Assembly: GCA_001939145.1 (NCBI GenBank)
Contig: LSRX01001107.1
Coordinates: 180,459-244,458, forward strand
DNA: 64,000 nt
From: Symbiodinium microadriaticum
Taxonomy: Eukaryota > Sar > Dinophyceae > Suessiales > Symbiodiniaceae
Direction of reading: 5' to 3'
Shown here: positions 23,452 to 35,263 of the stretch, one piece after another
How the letters are laid out: the number at the start of each line of letters is the position of its first letter
How positions within the stretch are numbered: position 1 is the first letter of the stretch
Translations under genes and position numbers: made by a program
Notes under the pieces: model-generated
Told to the model about the DNA's origin: nothing
The model's input: only the letters and a program-made list of their open reading frames with translations
Databases searched by the model: none

Positions 23452-23654
23452 AGTCTGTTCGCCCGCTCAGCCAGCAAAACCCTGATAGAAACCTTATAGA
23501 ATCCTTTATAGATCCCAACAAAGAAACCCTAAACCCCAAAAGCCCCCCAACAAAAACGGAGACCCAAGCCTTGAGAACAAAAGGCAGGTCGCTTCCGAGC
23601 AACAAGTCATCGACGGGCTCGGGGTTAAGCGCCTGGGCTGGGGTGACACTCTCA

Positions 23655-23882
23655 CGTTCCTTCCGGCCTGGAGTCTTCACCAAAGTACCCTCTCTTCAGT
23701 TCGGGGCCAAATTCCGAAGCTCTAGGAAGCCGCTCAAAAGGCCTGAAGATGTAGGAAATCATGGCCGCAGGTGCGATGCGATAGCTCTTCCCCGAGCCTA
23801 GGTTCAGGTGCTCCGCGTTGAAACCATGAATAAACTTCTTTGCCTGCCCTTGTAGCAGGTCGGCCTCGATGGAACGTGACAT
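23655..23882 (-). CDS. Probable first coding exon, hypothetical
   Basis: An ATG at 23882 opens MSRSIEADLLQGQAKKFIHG, FNAEHLNLGSGKSYRIAPAA, MISYIFRPFERLPRASEFGP and ELKRGYFGEDSRPE. The frame meets a donor of the usual consensus (GGAAC|GTGAGAG) at about 23654. A frame just downstream (TPGRKERESVTPAQALNPEP, then VDDLLLGSDLPFVLKAWVS) is also coding-like and may be the next exon. Function unknown. Confidence 0.45.
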
Positions 23883-24372
23883 TCGCTGGGTGCGCTCCAG
23901 ACGTTCCCATCTGAGGCGAGCACGAGTCGACTCTCCAGAACCATCGTGGGCCTAGGGTCAAAACTCTGCGGCTTCCCGTTCTTTGCACTCTGTGATCTCT
24001 GCTGCCGTCACAAACTCAGGCTGGTACCTACTGCCCACTCCGGGGGGAAGCGGAAGCCAACCTAGGAGCGCATCTCGTGCCACGCTGCTCCGGCGAGAAT
24101 CGAATCGGCAGTGACCCGATCTGAGCGCCAGCGCCAGGTCTTCCCGACCTCTGGTCCCCCCGAGACTTGAGCCGATCTGAGGAAGGGTTGCGACGTGATA
24201 AAGCCAACGCTGGTGTCAGCCTGCGGCCTACTCCAAGTATGTCCAGCTTCGCACACTACTACGACTGTGACTCTCGGCTCGCTCGCATCCTTTCTTCGCA
24301 TGCATTGCCGGAGGCTCTATCGCCCGGTGATGGGTCAACGCAAACTTGCGGTGAGACATGACCAGAGAGAAG

Positions 24373-24398
24373 GAAGAGAGAGAGAGAGAGAGAGACAG
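24373..24398. repeat. GA dinucleotide microsatellite
   Basis: A GA run followed by a GACAGACAGG tail. Confidence 0.95.
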
Positions 24399-24570
24399 AC
24401 AGGGGGGAGAGAGAAAGCTAGAAACGGCAGGAACCTGTCAATTGTTCACTGGCGGGTTTCTGGTGTCGAATGTGAAGATAGTCCTGACCAGGTACAGTGA
24501 GTTCCTGACTGCAGAGGCACATTTCAGGTGCAGTTGCAACCTGCTGCCCAGTCTGAGCTCTGCATCGGCC

Positions 24571-27049
24571 TCAGCTGACGTGAAGCGAGTCGAAGCCAAA
24601 CAAACGTCGCCACAGCAAGCCATAAACTTGTGAGAGCATTCTAAACTTCGAGGCTGCTGCCCAATCAGAAGCACCTGCCTTTCGGAGCATGTCCGCAATC
24701 TGCGCCGACCAGGGGTTTACAGCACGTTTTGATAGTTGGCGGGAATGTTGCAATCGCTCCAGCGAGGCCTCCCGAGCCCCAAGAGCTGTTGCTAGAGCGA
24801 GGGCACAGGTGCCATCTGGAGCCTGACACACAGGCGCAAGCGACAGCAGCACTTGCAATCACTTGCCACACCACGACTTCATGGCCTTGCAGTCCACATC
24901 GGGGGTTGGCCATGCAGACTTGAGCATCAAGCGAACCTGGTCGTACACTACATCTTTGTTCCTGTCTCCGAACATCCGCCATTGTTCAAGCTCGTGTCTG
25001 CCACTATCCCAGTGGCCAAGTCCGTCCGCTTGGTCTGGATGGCGAGGATGAAGGGTGTAACTTGACGGCCGATGTCTCGGTGGTTCACATCGGCACCACC
25101 TCCCACCGAATCCCCCCAATCACATCCCAGGCTGGAAATTTTGTGGCCGTCGTGCCTCGAAGTAGCGCGGAGACGCATGCAGCACAGCCACCACCGGGTG
25201 CTGTCCTGGGCGCAGGGAATCCCAAACCTTTCGGAAGCAGCAAAGGCAGGCCGAGGCTTCCAAGGCCGTTGCAGGAGATGGTGGTGCAAAGCTGTCAAGC
25301 CCTTTAAATCCTCTGGCAGGCTTCAAACTCTATCCTCGTGTGCATGCCGGAATTCGGTAGCAGTAGCGCCTCTGAGCAGGGATCTGCCCCGACTGCAAGA
25401 AGTGCAGAGACATCATGGGCTGGGTCGTTCTTGACCTGGACGGCACAAGAAGTGGTCAATAGCTTCGCATGCAGCCGTCATCTGCCGCAGTGACGCCTTT
25501 AGGAAGGAAGTCCATGCGACATCGAGATGCGACCACACGAGATCCGAGGCCTCGTCCTCAAACTTCCAAAGGCGGAGATATCCCTTTCAAAGAAAGAGTG
25601 CTCCTCTGTCGTTGCCACATTGCTTGGAATGGCAGACGCGCATCCAGGACCGTGCATCGTGATGTGGAAACACCTGCAAGAAATCTGTTAAGCTGGCTCA
25701 GGTATCCACTTGGCATAGGCGTAGCCGTCAAAGCTAAGTGTCGTGCTCCTCAGACCATTCCGCCCCAGGAACCAGCTCGTGGACAGAGAAGCCCACGCAA
25801 TCACAACTCTCTGCTGCCACCTGGAACAACGTTCGCCCAAATCTTCTCAGGTCTTCTCCCATGGCTCGTGTGCCTTTGCAGCCTCAATCGTCATGAAACC
25901 GCCGCAGCCCCTGGGATCCGGCGTGATGTCTGTTCTTTGGCAGAAACTTCACGCAGGGCCGAGGGCTGCGCTTGAGCTCGGGGCCAGCCAAGCGGTGAGA
26001 GTCTTGCTGTTGCCACGAAAGGACCTCGCTTGCGAGCGATTAGCGCACCCGGCCCGAATCTTAGCACGAGGAGTTCGCTTGACAAGACATGCCTGCAAAC
26101 AGTCTCTCGTCCCCCGAGGCTCCACTGTTCGTGGATCAGCCGAGTGCACAGTATATCACATCGCGTAATTGTCAGCGGCGGGTACATGCCGATCTGAGCT
26201 GCCGGCGCAGGCATCTGCTGGACTGGAGAAGTCTCTCCTGACCTGTTACAGTAGGAGCTGATGTTTCCGCACACAGCTAAAAAAACTCGCTGCGAAATGG
26301 AATTCGTGAGCAGAAGCATGCAAGACGACATGCCATGCTGTCAACACAGCATCCAATCGTGACGGATTTCGGAGCTGGCAAGTCTCCGAGCAGTCTTGAG
26401 CATTCGGCCAACTTCACAAGTGGATCGTGCCCACGCTTGTCCTGGAGTCGCGGATTGGCGCCTGAATCTCAGGCGTCTCCCTCTAGAGCTATAGAGCTTG
26501 CACTCGAGCGCGGAAGCTTGAGACTCCAGCGCCGTTCTAGCAGAAGCTTGACCTGATCTGCAACATTCACCGGCTCACCGGGCCGAAAGATATCTAACCC
26601 ACTGCACAGATCATATTGCTGCGGCCAGGCGTCAACGCGGAACGTCCGGCTATGGCAGGCCCAGTGTAGGGAGGAAGTACCGTCCGAGCCTAGCCGGAGA
26701 CATCCGGAGAGACGGCAGCATCGACAGCCCCGTCCCCCACTTTGCGGCTGGAAATTGTCAAAGCTTTGCCGGAGATGCTGCAGCGCGCATCGACGTCGGC
26801 ACCGCGATCCAGAAGCAGCTCGCACATGGCAATGTCTCCGGCCTTGTGACAGCAAAGAGCGCTTCGCAGCCTGTTCAAGTTCGAATTCCACCGGCCAAAA
26901 CCTTGACAGCCATCACCAAAGGCGGAATGCCCGTATCCGGGTCGGTGATAGAAGGATTTGCCTCACCAGGAGCACCATGTGTTCCAACCGTCTTGAAGCG
27001 CATCTGTCCCTACCTTCTCTCTGTCCAGCAGCCACTTGGCAAGCTCGAT
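24571..27049 (-). CDS. Fragmented ankyrin-repeat gene
   Basis: Several minus-strand exons carry ankyrin-repeat sequence. The exon at 27014-27049 encodes IELAKWLLDREK and ends at GAGAAG|GTAGGG. The exon from 26870 down to about 26765 follows CTTGAACAG|GCTG and encodes ALCCHKAGDIAMCELLLDRG then ADVDARCSIS. About 26530-26670 has DGTSSLHWACHSR and VADQVKLLLERRWSLKL. About 25003-25105 has GADVNHRDIGRQVTPFILAI. About 24640-24960 has VYDQVRLMLKSAWPTPDVDC and ATALGAREASLERLQHSRQL, ending in IADMLRKAGAS. Ankyrin repeats bind proteins. Frames change between pieces, as expected for introns, but a pseudogene cannot be excluded. The 25.3-26.4 kb interval holds no repeat I recognise. Confidence 0.5.
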
Positions 27050-27059
27050 CTCAGTGAGA

Positions 27060-28690
27060 ATAAACAGCGCACCGAAAAGCAGTTAAGCAGTTGCAGTCAG
27101 AGACGGCCCATGTCGCATTGCTCATACCGCACTCCTCTGGGCAAACCCACGTCACCATCCTTCACCGCCTGGTGGAATTCCTTGCAGGTGGTCTGGAGGC
27201 TTCTCAGGGTCGTTCGCAGCACCTTCGATGCTTCCACTGCAGCAGAAGAAGAACTCCCCCGCCGTCCGGCCCTCCCGCCTCCTTCTCAGCGAGGGCGCAG
27301 AGGTCGCGCAAGTCTCCGCAATCCTCACGCAAACAACAGCACCAGGACGTCACAGTTGCATTCACAAGAGGATGCATCTTCGGTCCTCCAGTTCGCAGAC
27401 CTCCATGGCTTCATCAGCAATGAGCAGGGACTCGCGCACAGCATCACCTGCATTCGTCGAATGTCACTCGACAGGCGAATGGCGACATGGAGCCACATTT
27501 TGGAAGCCTCTGCTCACTTCTGTCACCAACGCCGCCTGCCCAACACAGAAAAGCACCGAACCGGGTTGGCTGAAACCGAATGACGCAACATCATGTCGCC
27601 ATGCTCGAACTGACAGCCAAGCACCTCCAGGCACCGACGGACTGCCATAAACAGAAGAGCCTGTGAACCAATTCGTTGGCAGGGGAGCACTCCTCACGCA
27701 CCTGATTGGAGCCCCACCTCTGCTTTTCGCCGAAGCTTACTGTCCGCACCTGGTATACATCACAGGTGTGCAGGAACCCACTGCACAAGAACACAGGGCT
27801 CATCAGGGCTCTGACCACAAATCCTCGCATCTTGCAAGGTCTGCAGCAGTGGATCGAGAATAGGCCTTGCTCACGTGTCTATGCGGCTTCGCCGGAAGAT
27901 CGGAAGATTCGAGACCACAACGCACCCATGTCCCAGGGACGCGAGGAGCGCGTGTACTCCTCGCCGAACATGACAGATCATGTCAAACAGTCGCAAGCAG
28001 AATAACAGTGGAGTTTCCCTAATGTCATCTGGAAAGTCCTTGCTGACATCCATGGTGTCCCAATATCTTGCCGCACCCGGAGGCCTTCATGCTTGAACGT
28101 GCTGCAGTGCTACATCATCACGACCACGACAGGTCACCAAACCGAAGCCCTGCCGTTTCTGAATCTGGGCTGTGCGCACTTGCGATGAAGCCGTGCCATC
28201 CCCCTGAGCTCTTGCAGATTCGAACTGCGCCCCCGTGCACGGCCCGAACACAAGCTGGGGGCAGCAACCGGTCCCAAAGCTGCCAAAGCAATAACCCACT
28301 GAAGTTTCTCCTGCAGCGTCCGTTCGGTGGACAAAGGGGGCGGGAAAAGGAATCCTTGTGGCCTTGGAGGCTCTCCGGGCTCGGGTGAGCAAATTCAGGC
28401 CCTCGGCTTCCACTCCTGAGTCGGAAGAGCTTCGAGCTGAGAGCTGAAGGAGTGAGATGAGTCAGCTGAAAGCCGGGGACTTCGAACTCGCTGCTGGCAG
28501 TGAGGAGTCGTGAAAACAGGACCGGGATCCTTCGCAAAATCGCAATCAAAAAGCCACTGGCCCAGCCCTGGCCCAGCTTCAGTTTGAGGTTCCCGGCTCT
28601 CTCGCCGCGAGCTTTGAAGCGCGCTCGTGCCCGGTCACCTCGATCGGCAAGCTTTGCGTTCGCATCTCGCGTACAGCCCATGTCAAACGA
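27060..28690. other. No firmly supported gene
   Basis: A weak minus-strand segment near 27385-27465 (GDAVRESLLIADEAMEVCEL) could be an exon upstream of the ankyrin pieces. The long plus-strand frame at 26846-27583 is antisense to that gene and has no ankyrin or other signature. Nothing else stands out. Confidence 0.3.
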
Positions 28691-28699
28691 CCGAGTAGA

Positions 28700-29186
28700 C
28701 TCGACAACGGCGATCGTACTGGAATCCATCATGTTCGTTTTGATGGCTGAGCTTCCAGCGCTCGACATAGACGTTCTCCAGCGCAAGCCGATACTCCTTG
28801 GCCAGACCGAACCACCCAACCATCGTCGTGACCTCACCACTCAAGGCGCCTTTACTGCAGACGCTTCAAGAGCAGCTTCCACCCTCACCTTGGTGCAGTA
28901 AAACATGTCTCCTACACAGCGCCACGAGTGCCCACAATCTAAGTCACCCACCAGGGCTAAGTTCATTGGACACTCAGGCGGATGCTCTCCACCGTCTGGC
29001 ACATGAATCTGAGGAATTCCCGTCGACAAACAGGAATGCAGCAAGTACATCGAACGTGGCTTGGGCGACCGTCAATTTCATGTCCAAACAGTCGGTCACC
29101 ACAGCCATATGGACAAATCTCCTCCCCTTAGCGCCCGTGGGCTTGGGAAATGAAGCATGTTCACAAGGCTTGCCTAAGCATCCCAC
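28700..29186 (-). CDS. Candidate exons, hypothetical
   Basis: Three coding-like minus-strand segments. About 29020-29150 reads GAKGRRFVHMAVVTDCLDMK and LTVAQATFDVLAAFL. About 28860-28950 reads DLDCGHSWRCVGDMFYCTKV. About 28700-28850 reads SKGALSGEVTTMVGWFGLAK, EYRLALENVYVERWKLSHQN and EHDGFQYDRRCRVYS. They are ordered on one strand but in different frames. No domain is recognised. Confidence 0.35.
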
Positions 29187-29199
29187 GATTGGGACACTC

Positions 29200-30830
29200 G
29201 TGAGCTAAATGTCGTGCTGCTTCCTGACGGAACCGCGGATTTCACTGCATTGCCTGCCTGGGCCTGGGAATATGTCGGCCTTGCCAGTGAAGAGTGCTCC
29301 GCAGTGTCTTGGACAGCGGCGGTGCTCGAAGAACACCTCTCACAGCTGGCCATGGCGCGCAGTATGCATGAGTACCACCAGCGGGCAGGGGGGGGCGGGG
29401 GCTGAGCTGCGAGCAGCGCAGGATGCAGTCTCGATAAAGTCACCGATTCCATTGTGCTGCATCCACCTACGGTGAAGGAAGCAACTGCATCTGCTCTGTA
29501 AGGTCGTTCATCACGGTAGCAGTTGCTCGCGCCTTGAAAAACTGAATCTTGGTTGTGGGATCAACAACGAAACCCGATCGAGCATGAGACTACATGGAAG
29601 CTCACGTGACACCAGGACCGAGCTCCCTGCCGATTGCAGCTCTGGCCAACGACTCGAATTCAACTCATGCAGAAATCTTGCTACTCTACAGTACGGATGC
29701 GACAGTATACATCTTCGGAGTGATGCAGATCGGCATGCACATACCAAACCCTGTCTGAGGACACTTGAGTTTGACGCTTGCATGGGGGATGTCCTTGTCT
29801 GTTAGAGCGAAGCTTCGAGCGAACTGTTGCCCCTCAGTGCTCACAATGCCGGCTACATGTCTCCGGTCTCCAATCATGTGCTGCACCTTTTCGACGCCAT
29901 GTTCGGTTGCACACATTGGCGCAATCCTCAGTGCCTGCGTGGCGTCTCGACGCTTCTGGACTGTGCCCATGACAAAACACAACTACACCAACCTAACCCT
30001 GTTTGTTGAAGGACATCCTCTACTCTACCAATAACCGCCTTGCCGAGTTTGCAAGTCCATAGGAAATCCTACAGGCGGTCATGGTAGTTTGCTGGTCTGC
30101 TGGGTTTCACTAGACTGGTCTGTGAACAGCCCAACATGAACAGCTTACATTCCGAATGCTTCCCAGCAAACACATGACCAGGGCCCCGCCAGCATCTCTT
30201 CATGCACATTTTGACAGAAGGGTGATGCTGCAGTGGGCGGTGGATAAATTAGCAAGCATCTGTGACTCTTTAGTACCCATGCTTAGCATTCTTGAATCTG
30301 CAGTCAAAACAACGACATGGGATTGCTTTCCCGGTAGCTGTTATAACAAACTACATCCGCACCTTGCATTTCCCTGCATTTTGCGCTCTCGCAGCTTTCG
30401 GAGAACGAGCTGAACAAGGCGTCGCTGGCGACAGTGCCGGTGCCATCCTCAGAGCTCCACAGCCGAGCCATGCCGGTTTTTGTGCGCGCGCGAACAGAAA
30501 AAAACGGTACTGAGACCCGTGCTTTCGGGCGCATGCGAGCAGCCACACCTCGACACGAAAAAAGGCGGTCCAAACAGATAAAGGGGCGCTTAACCGACAC
30601 TTCCGAGCTCCAGGCCGGGCCATTGCGGTTCTGCAGCCCGGCCGGGTGCTCGCTGTCTAGTGATAGTGATGGGTCTGATAGCTCTGCCCCGTAAGATAAT
30701 ACGAACCATGTGTTGCCATAGCGGATGCTCCCATCCCTGACCCGCTCTCGCATCCCTTGTCCTCGTGAGCACAGCACCTGATGAGCGCTTGCGAGAATCC
30801 CATGCGTCTCGCTGTCTGCTGTCTTCTAAG
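29200..30830. other. No supported gene
   Basis: The frame at 29214-29405 on the plus strand is fairly protein-like, but its minus-strand partner is equally so and no splice evidence settles it. The rest is unremarkable. Confidence 0.3.
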
Positions 30831-30834
30831 GACA

Positions 30835-31645
30835 GAGCCAAGACTTCTTCTCGGAGGACCACCCTGCTTGCCAATTGGAGAGCCCGGCCAAGCAGTCGAA
30901 GGGCTTGGGCGCGGAGTCCGCACAGCCAAGACCGAAGTGAGAACAGCACCTGGGCACAGGCTCTGCTGCTCTGCTTCGCTTCAAAAGGAGATTCAGCCCC
31001 TCTTGTCGTGCAGCTTCAAAACTTCAAAAAAAGTCTCAAACCCTCAAGGACCCACAAGCTTCCCTCGGATCCGCACCATAACTTCTTGTGTGGCGACCAG
31101 CCAGCTTCCCAGTTGGCGAGGCCAGCATGACAGTCGAATTGAGCAACGCATCCAGTCCCTTCGTGCTGACAGCACCTCACACCATGGATGTCGACCATTG
31201 CATCATGCCCACAGTATGCGACAGGCGAGGCTTCTACCATGATTTCTTGTTCTCCGACCAGCCAGCCTTGCGAGAAGAGCACAGCGGCACCCCTCCGTTT
31301 CCGCTTGCCCCTGACAACCACAAGAAGAGAGCCTTCCAGTTGGATAATCCTGCTTGGCAATCGTAGGCTGCATGGTGGACGACGTAGTAGTGAGTGTGAG
31401 AGTGGCCGTAGTGGAAGTCGCAGCCTTGTCGGTTGTCCAGGAGATTCCAGGAGCTTTTGGCACATGCGATGTGAATGGACATGTGCCTTTGCCAAGGTGG
31501 AAGCAACACCATGCCTTCGCTCAAGACAGCGAATTCAGGTTCAACCCCTGCAAGGCAGTGGAAACCGAACGGCGCCTTTTTGTGGGGGGACCACGTCGTT
31601 TGCCAGGAACCAAAGCCATGGTCGCAGTGGTACAGCTCTGTCGGA
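30835..31645 (-). CDS. Array of four repeated exons (DC-x-AGLxNWxAGWSxxKKxW)
   Basis: Four related minus-strand segments, roughly 160-300 bp apart, share the pattern DC-x-AGL-x-NW-x-AGWS-xx-KK-x-W. They read FDCLAGLSNWQAGWSSEKKS (near 30840-30905), FDCHAGLANWEAGWSPHKKL (near 31080-31137), YDCQAGLSNWK then AGWSENKKSW (31239-31365, split by a 66 bp insertion), and a decayed HCDHGFGSWQTTWSPHKK (near 31580-31630). Two or three units meet a GT or GC donor right after the KK-x-W codons. I remember this motif as very common in dinoflagellate predicted proteins, usually followed by paired Cys; its function is unknown to me. Decay in the first-transcribed unit suggests a partly degenerate gene. Confidence 0.5.
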
Positions 31646-32419
31646 GCTTGGAAGCAAGCCACATCTGGGCACGATCGGCACGTGAATCCGAGGTGGAGGG
31701 ATGTCGCGAAGCAAATTGACTGCTGCAGAGAGCTTCAAGAGCTGGGCCCACGGCGATAGCGTGCACAGCACCATGCTCGCTTATGCTCCGGCCAGCCTGG
31801 GAACAGCCCTTTTGCAGCACCCCAGGGTCTGCATCAATGGAACTCAGCTGCCGACTCAGTCTGTTGTCATAGTCTTCATGACAATCGTATGAGGGGCCCT
31901 CTGTGGTTGTTTCTGTCGTAGGTGTCACCGGCGGCCCATCGAAGGAGCAGATGCCCTGCAAAGCAATCACAGCCCAGCCTAACTGGACGTCAGACGGAGC
32001 TGACGGAGTCTTGAACAAGCTCTCTCAGCCTGCATGTTGCAGCAATACTGGCGCTTTGTTGTAAGCCAGTACCTCTCATGTTCCTACATGCTGCTTGCTT
32101 CTGACTCTACACTTCTGACTTGAGTCGTTGGCTTTGAACGCACTTCCTGGAAAAGAGTCCCGATGTCACCTGGTATAGGAGACACAACCGCCGCTTACCC
32201 CGCAAGTGACCAGAACGTGCCCGGCTGGGTGCAAGACTGGACGAGGTGCTGGCAACCTTGCATTTTTCGTAGCTGTCTCTGCAAAGGAACCCACTCAGAG
32301 AGCTCTCATCTCCGATCTGAGGGCTGGAACAGTGGCAAGGCCAGTCTGGAACTCGGCACCTCTTAGGAGCAGGAAGCCCGCCCCCGTGCAGCTCTCACCA
32401 TCTCTGAGACGCGCACGCG

Positions 32420-33274
32420 TCAGCGCACCGTCGCCGTTTGCATCGGCAGTGAAGAGCTTTTGCCCGAGACTGTCCTTGAAGGACCTGGCATGCGGCAACA
32501 AAAATACCAGCTGCCCTGCAAGCTCCTCGCCACTCGAGGCCATGACCCATCTCGCTGGAGGGTTCCGAGTTCCGACTTGGTAACCAGCTGGTCCTGAGCG
32601 AGAAGCAGCGGGAAACCAGAGTTCAGACTGGAGACCAACCAATGCCGCCGATGGCAGGCCTTTTGTCGGTGCGTCGCACACCAAACGTGAGAAGGTCGGC
32701 ACGACTTTGCGCGGATACCTAAACCTACAAGTTGACCCTCTTGCGTTTCAGCTTCGCTCGTTTGTACGTGTCTGGCGGACAGGCGCCATCTGCTTCGAAG
32801 CAAAGGACAGCCGGCTTGATGCTGCCTCACCGTTTGTGGACAAGGCCCGAGTGCGCTCCATCTCGCTAAGCCTGTCAAAGACCGGACATGGGCAAAGCAA
32901 AGGCTGCGAGTTTTCTGGCCGTGCCTTGTCATAGTTGAAGCTGTCTGGAGCAGGACTCGCTGGAAGCTCTTGACGGACACTTTACAGTTTGGACATCTCA
33001 CATCCGGGTGGAGGGAGCCATCCGGCAAAGCATAGCGGAGTGAGCATCTGTAACAGATCAGCAGATGGCCACAGGGAAGACACATCGTGTTCGCAGCGAC
33101 TTCCCGACAAAGCAGGCAGCTGCCGGTCGCAAGGCCCTGAGGGCCCGCAGGGCCAAGGACATGCCTGGCTTGCGCCTGCGATGCGTGCCTGGCTCTGGGA
33201 TCTGAGAGCACCCGGGGTAGCTCTTGGAACTCCGCTTCACGTTTCAGGCAGCAAGTGCATGCACGCTGGCCCAT
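32420..33274 (-). CDS. RING-type zinc finger protein, C-terminal part
   Basis: An ATG at 33274 opens MGQRACTCCLKREAEFQELP. At 32981-33118 lies a RING finger: CLLC, then CLPCGH, CYRC and finally CPNC, which is the Cys/His spacing of C3HC4 fingers of the IAP/MULAN-like class. RING fingers act as E3 ubiquitin ligase modules that recruit an E2 enzyme. Coding quality drops after VKSFQRV, where the real protein may stop or be spliced. In another frame at 32410-32500 a loop reading TADANGDGALTRAR resembles an EF-hand but has Arg at the last ligand position. The segments at 33310-33738 are probably 5' exons. Confidence 0.55.
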   Translation of the reverse strand: MGQRACTCCLKREAEFQELPRVLSDPRARHASQAQARHVLGPAGPQGLATGSCLLCREVAANTMCLPCGHLLICYRCSLRYALPDGSLHPDVRCPNCKVSVKSFQRVLLQTASTMTRHGQKTRSLCFAHVRSLTGLARWSALGPCPQTVRQHQAGCPLLRSRWRLSARHVQTSEAETQEGQLVGLGIRAKSCRPSHVWCATHRQKACHRRHWLVSSLNSGFPLLLAQDQLVTKSELGTLQRDGSWPRVARSLQGSWYFCCRMPGPSRTVSGKSSSLPMQTATVR

Positions 33275-33309
33275 CTCAGCAGAGTCGCACGGTCATGGCA
33301 ACAATGGGT

Positions 33310-33738
33310 CACCCTGAGACTGAGAGCCACTGCTGCAATTCGCCCTCATCTCTGCTTGCATGCGTCTGAACAGCACCAGCCCGGACTTTGACTGCTTCAT
33401 GTCTGGTTCAGTGCCCATGACCCATGAGTGCCCCACCCCATTCTTGTCTGCGAGGATCCAGGCCTCATGAGTGGAGGCTGGAGGGGTTGCCGAAACACAC
33501 GGAGCTCTTGGGCTCGCGCTCCATTGCACCATCGGTCTGGGTCCGGTGTTCCGGGACCTCCCACTAGCAGCGCCTCAGAGCCGGACTTGAGCTGGCGAGC
33601 TCTCAAAACGTGCAAACGTGCGGTCAGTGCGACCTGCACGTAAGCGTCGTTATCCATCATCGCGGCGTCCTCATTGCAGATCTCTCGTTGCTTCAGGCTG
33701 CCAGGCTGCGAGAGCTCTGCGAAGCGTGCGCCGGGCAA
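33310..33738 (-). CDS. Probable 5' exons of the RING gene
   Basis: About 33500-33738 reads GARFAELSQPGSLKQREICN, EDAAMMDNDAYVQVALTARL and SGSEALLVGGPGTPDPDRW. About 33310-33470 reads STHEAWILADKNGVGHSWVM and GTEPDMKQSKSGLVLFRRMQ. Both lie immediately upstream of, and on the same strand as, the RING exon but in other frames. Joining them to it is inference. Confidence 0.4.
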
Positions 33739-34611
33739 GCTTCTCAGTCACGAACTGTTTCGTTCAGGGCAACGATCGCTGCGCCAGAGAACAGGTTCTC
33801 CGAGTGCCACCTTCGAAAGCAGGGGCGTCTGCACCCGGCTTCTCCTTGCACAAGTCCTTGCCATTTCTTGAGGCAATCACAGCGGAAGGCTAGAGAGCGG
33901 CAGGTAGCCGTCAGCATCCACATCGAGTGCCGCCCACCTGAAACACGGCTCCCTTCTGCTCTTCGGTAGGGTGCCCCCTCTCTCTCTCCGTAGGGCCGTA
34001 GGGTGCCCTAGCACCGTAAAATCCTCTGGGTCTCCGAACGACTCGAGGATGAGGGCGGCTCCTGAGCAGAACCGCGGAAGCGCTTGAAAGCGCCGACGGG
34101 TGCCGATTTGCTTTCGCGCCTGCGGCCTCCGGACCCGAAGCCGGATACTGACAGATCCGCACTGGCCTGAGGAAGAGGCGGAAGAGGGCTCGGGCCGCTA
34201 GGGCGCCATGCTCTCCATGCTCTCCTCTCTGCAACTCCGGGCGGCCGACTGGAAATGCACGTCTGCTGAACCCGGCACGGAGTGGTGAGTTCTGCCCACA
34301 AAGGCTTCAAGAAGCGCATCAGGTGGTCCAAGGAATGACAGTCAGCAGGACCTGAAGAACAGCAACCAAAGCAGCAGCGGGACCTGGGTCGCGAGTGCTG
34401 ATGACATACCATAGCATAACTGTTGGCCATTTCGCCAATCAGGTCTTTTGCAATTCAAGCTGAGCTTCTGGCCAGAAAGAATAAGCAAATGCAGCCACCA
34501 AAGCCGAAAAAAAGCCTGTTCTCTTGCGTCGCATGCTGCTTACACACAGACCTTCCCTCAGAAGATCTCCTGCAGTTCCCCCTCGACGAAGGGATGCGCT
34601 CCTTGATGAAG

Positions 34612-34908
34612 TCACCTTTGCCTTCCCCAACCTGACGTTAATGGAATGATCAAAGGCCGATGCGGAGACCCAGAAGGATGCAGTGCCATCTGTCCGCTTG
34701 CAACATACTCAGGCCCGGTCAAACTCGAGCTGTTTGCTTTGTGCCCAGTTGCCTCTTCCTGCCACTTCTTTTTTGGACGAAACTCAGAGCTCTGGGGTTC
34801 TGGGGCGCTGCCTTCACCCACGTAGGTCCAGTTGAGGGGTCGTCCCTCTCCTTCGACCTCTTCGTCCTCGAAGCATTCACACCTGGAGGGCCGGCAGTCG
34901 AGCGCCAA
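34612..34908 (-). CDS. Candidate exon, hypothetical
   Basis: An open minus-strand frame with an acidic start (FEDEEVEGEGRPLNWTYVGE) and EFRPKKKWQEEATGHKANSS then SLTGPEYVASGQMALHPS. It is protein-like but short. No ATG is certain and no family is recognised. Confidence 0.3.
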   Translation of the reverse strand: MALDCRPSRCECFEDEEVEGEGRPLNWTYVGEGSAPEPQSSEFRPKKKWQEEATGHKANSSSLTGPEYVASGQMALHPSGSPHRPLIIPLTSGWGRQR

Positions 34909-35263
34909 AAAAAAGGTTCACACGAAAAGTCGCTGCCATCGCTAAGGTTGTGGCGCAGACATTATCCTGGACAAGCAAAGAAGGCATTCCTATTTACGGA
35001 GGATTCAGCAATCAAGCCGCCCTAGCGGGCCTTCGCAGATTGCCGCTTGCAACCCTGGCCCCGGCGATGTCAGCCGTGCCGCTTGAGCAACATGAGTTAT
35101 TAGGCGATTGAGCACAAGCAACAGCTATCGGCATGCAACGAGAATGCAGCAAGCTTGCGGGCTGATGCCTCGCAGGCTGGCAAGCATGTCATGTGCGGTA
35201 GTCTTTGGTTGCTTGCAGCTTTGTGCATGCAACCCTAACAAAAGTGCCTTTCGCACTTATGCC

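Noticed and set aside
28200-28250. Possible tRNA T-arm (GTTCGAATC on the minus strand near 28217)
   Set aside because: No acceptor stem, D arm or anticodon arm could be placed around it by eye.
29214-29405. Plus-strand exon (LLPDGTADFTALPAWAWEYV)
   Set aside because: Reasonably protein-like, but it would be the only plus-strand gene, it has no clear splice sites, and a minus frame over the same bases is about as good.
32429-32470. EF-hand in the RING gene
   Set aside because: The loop DANGDGALTRAR has Asp, Asn, Asp and Gly in place but Arg at the last calcium-ligand position, and it lies in a different frame from the RING exon.
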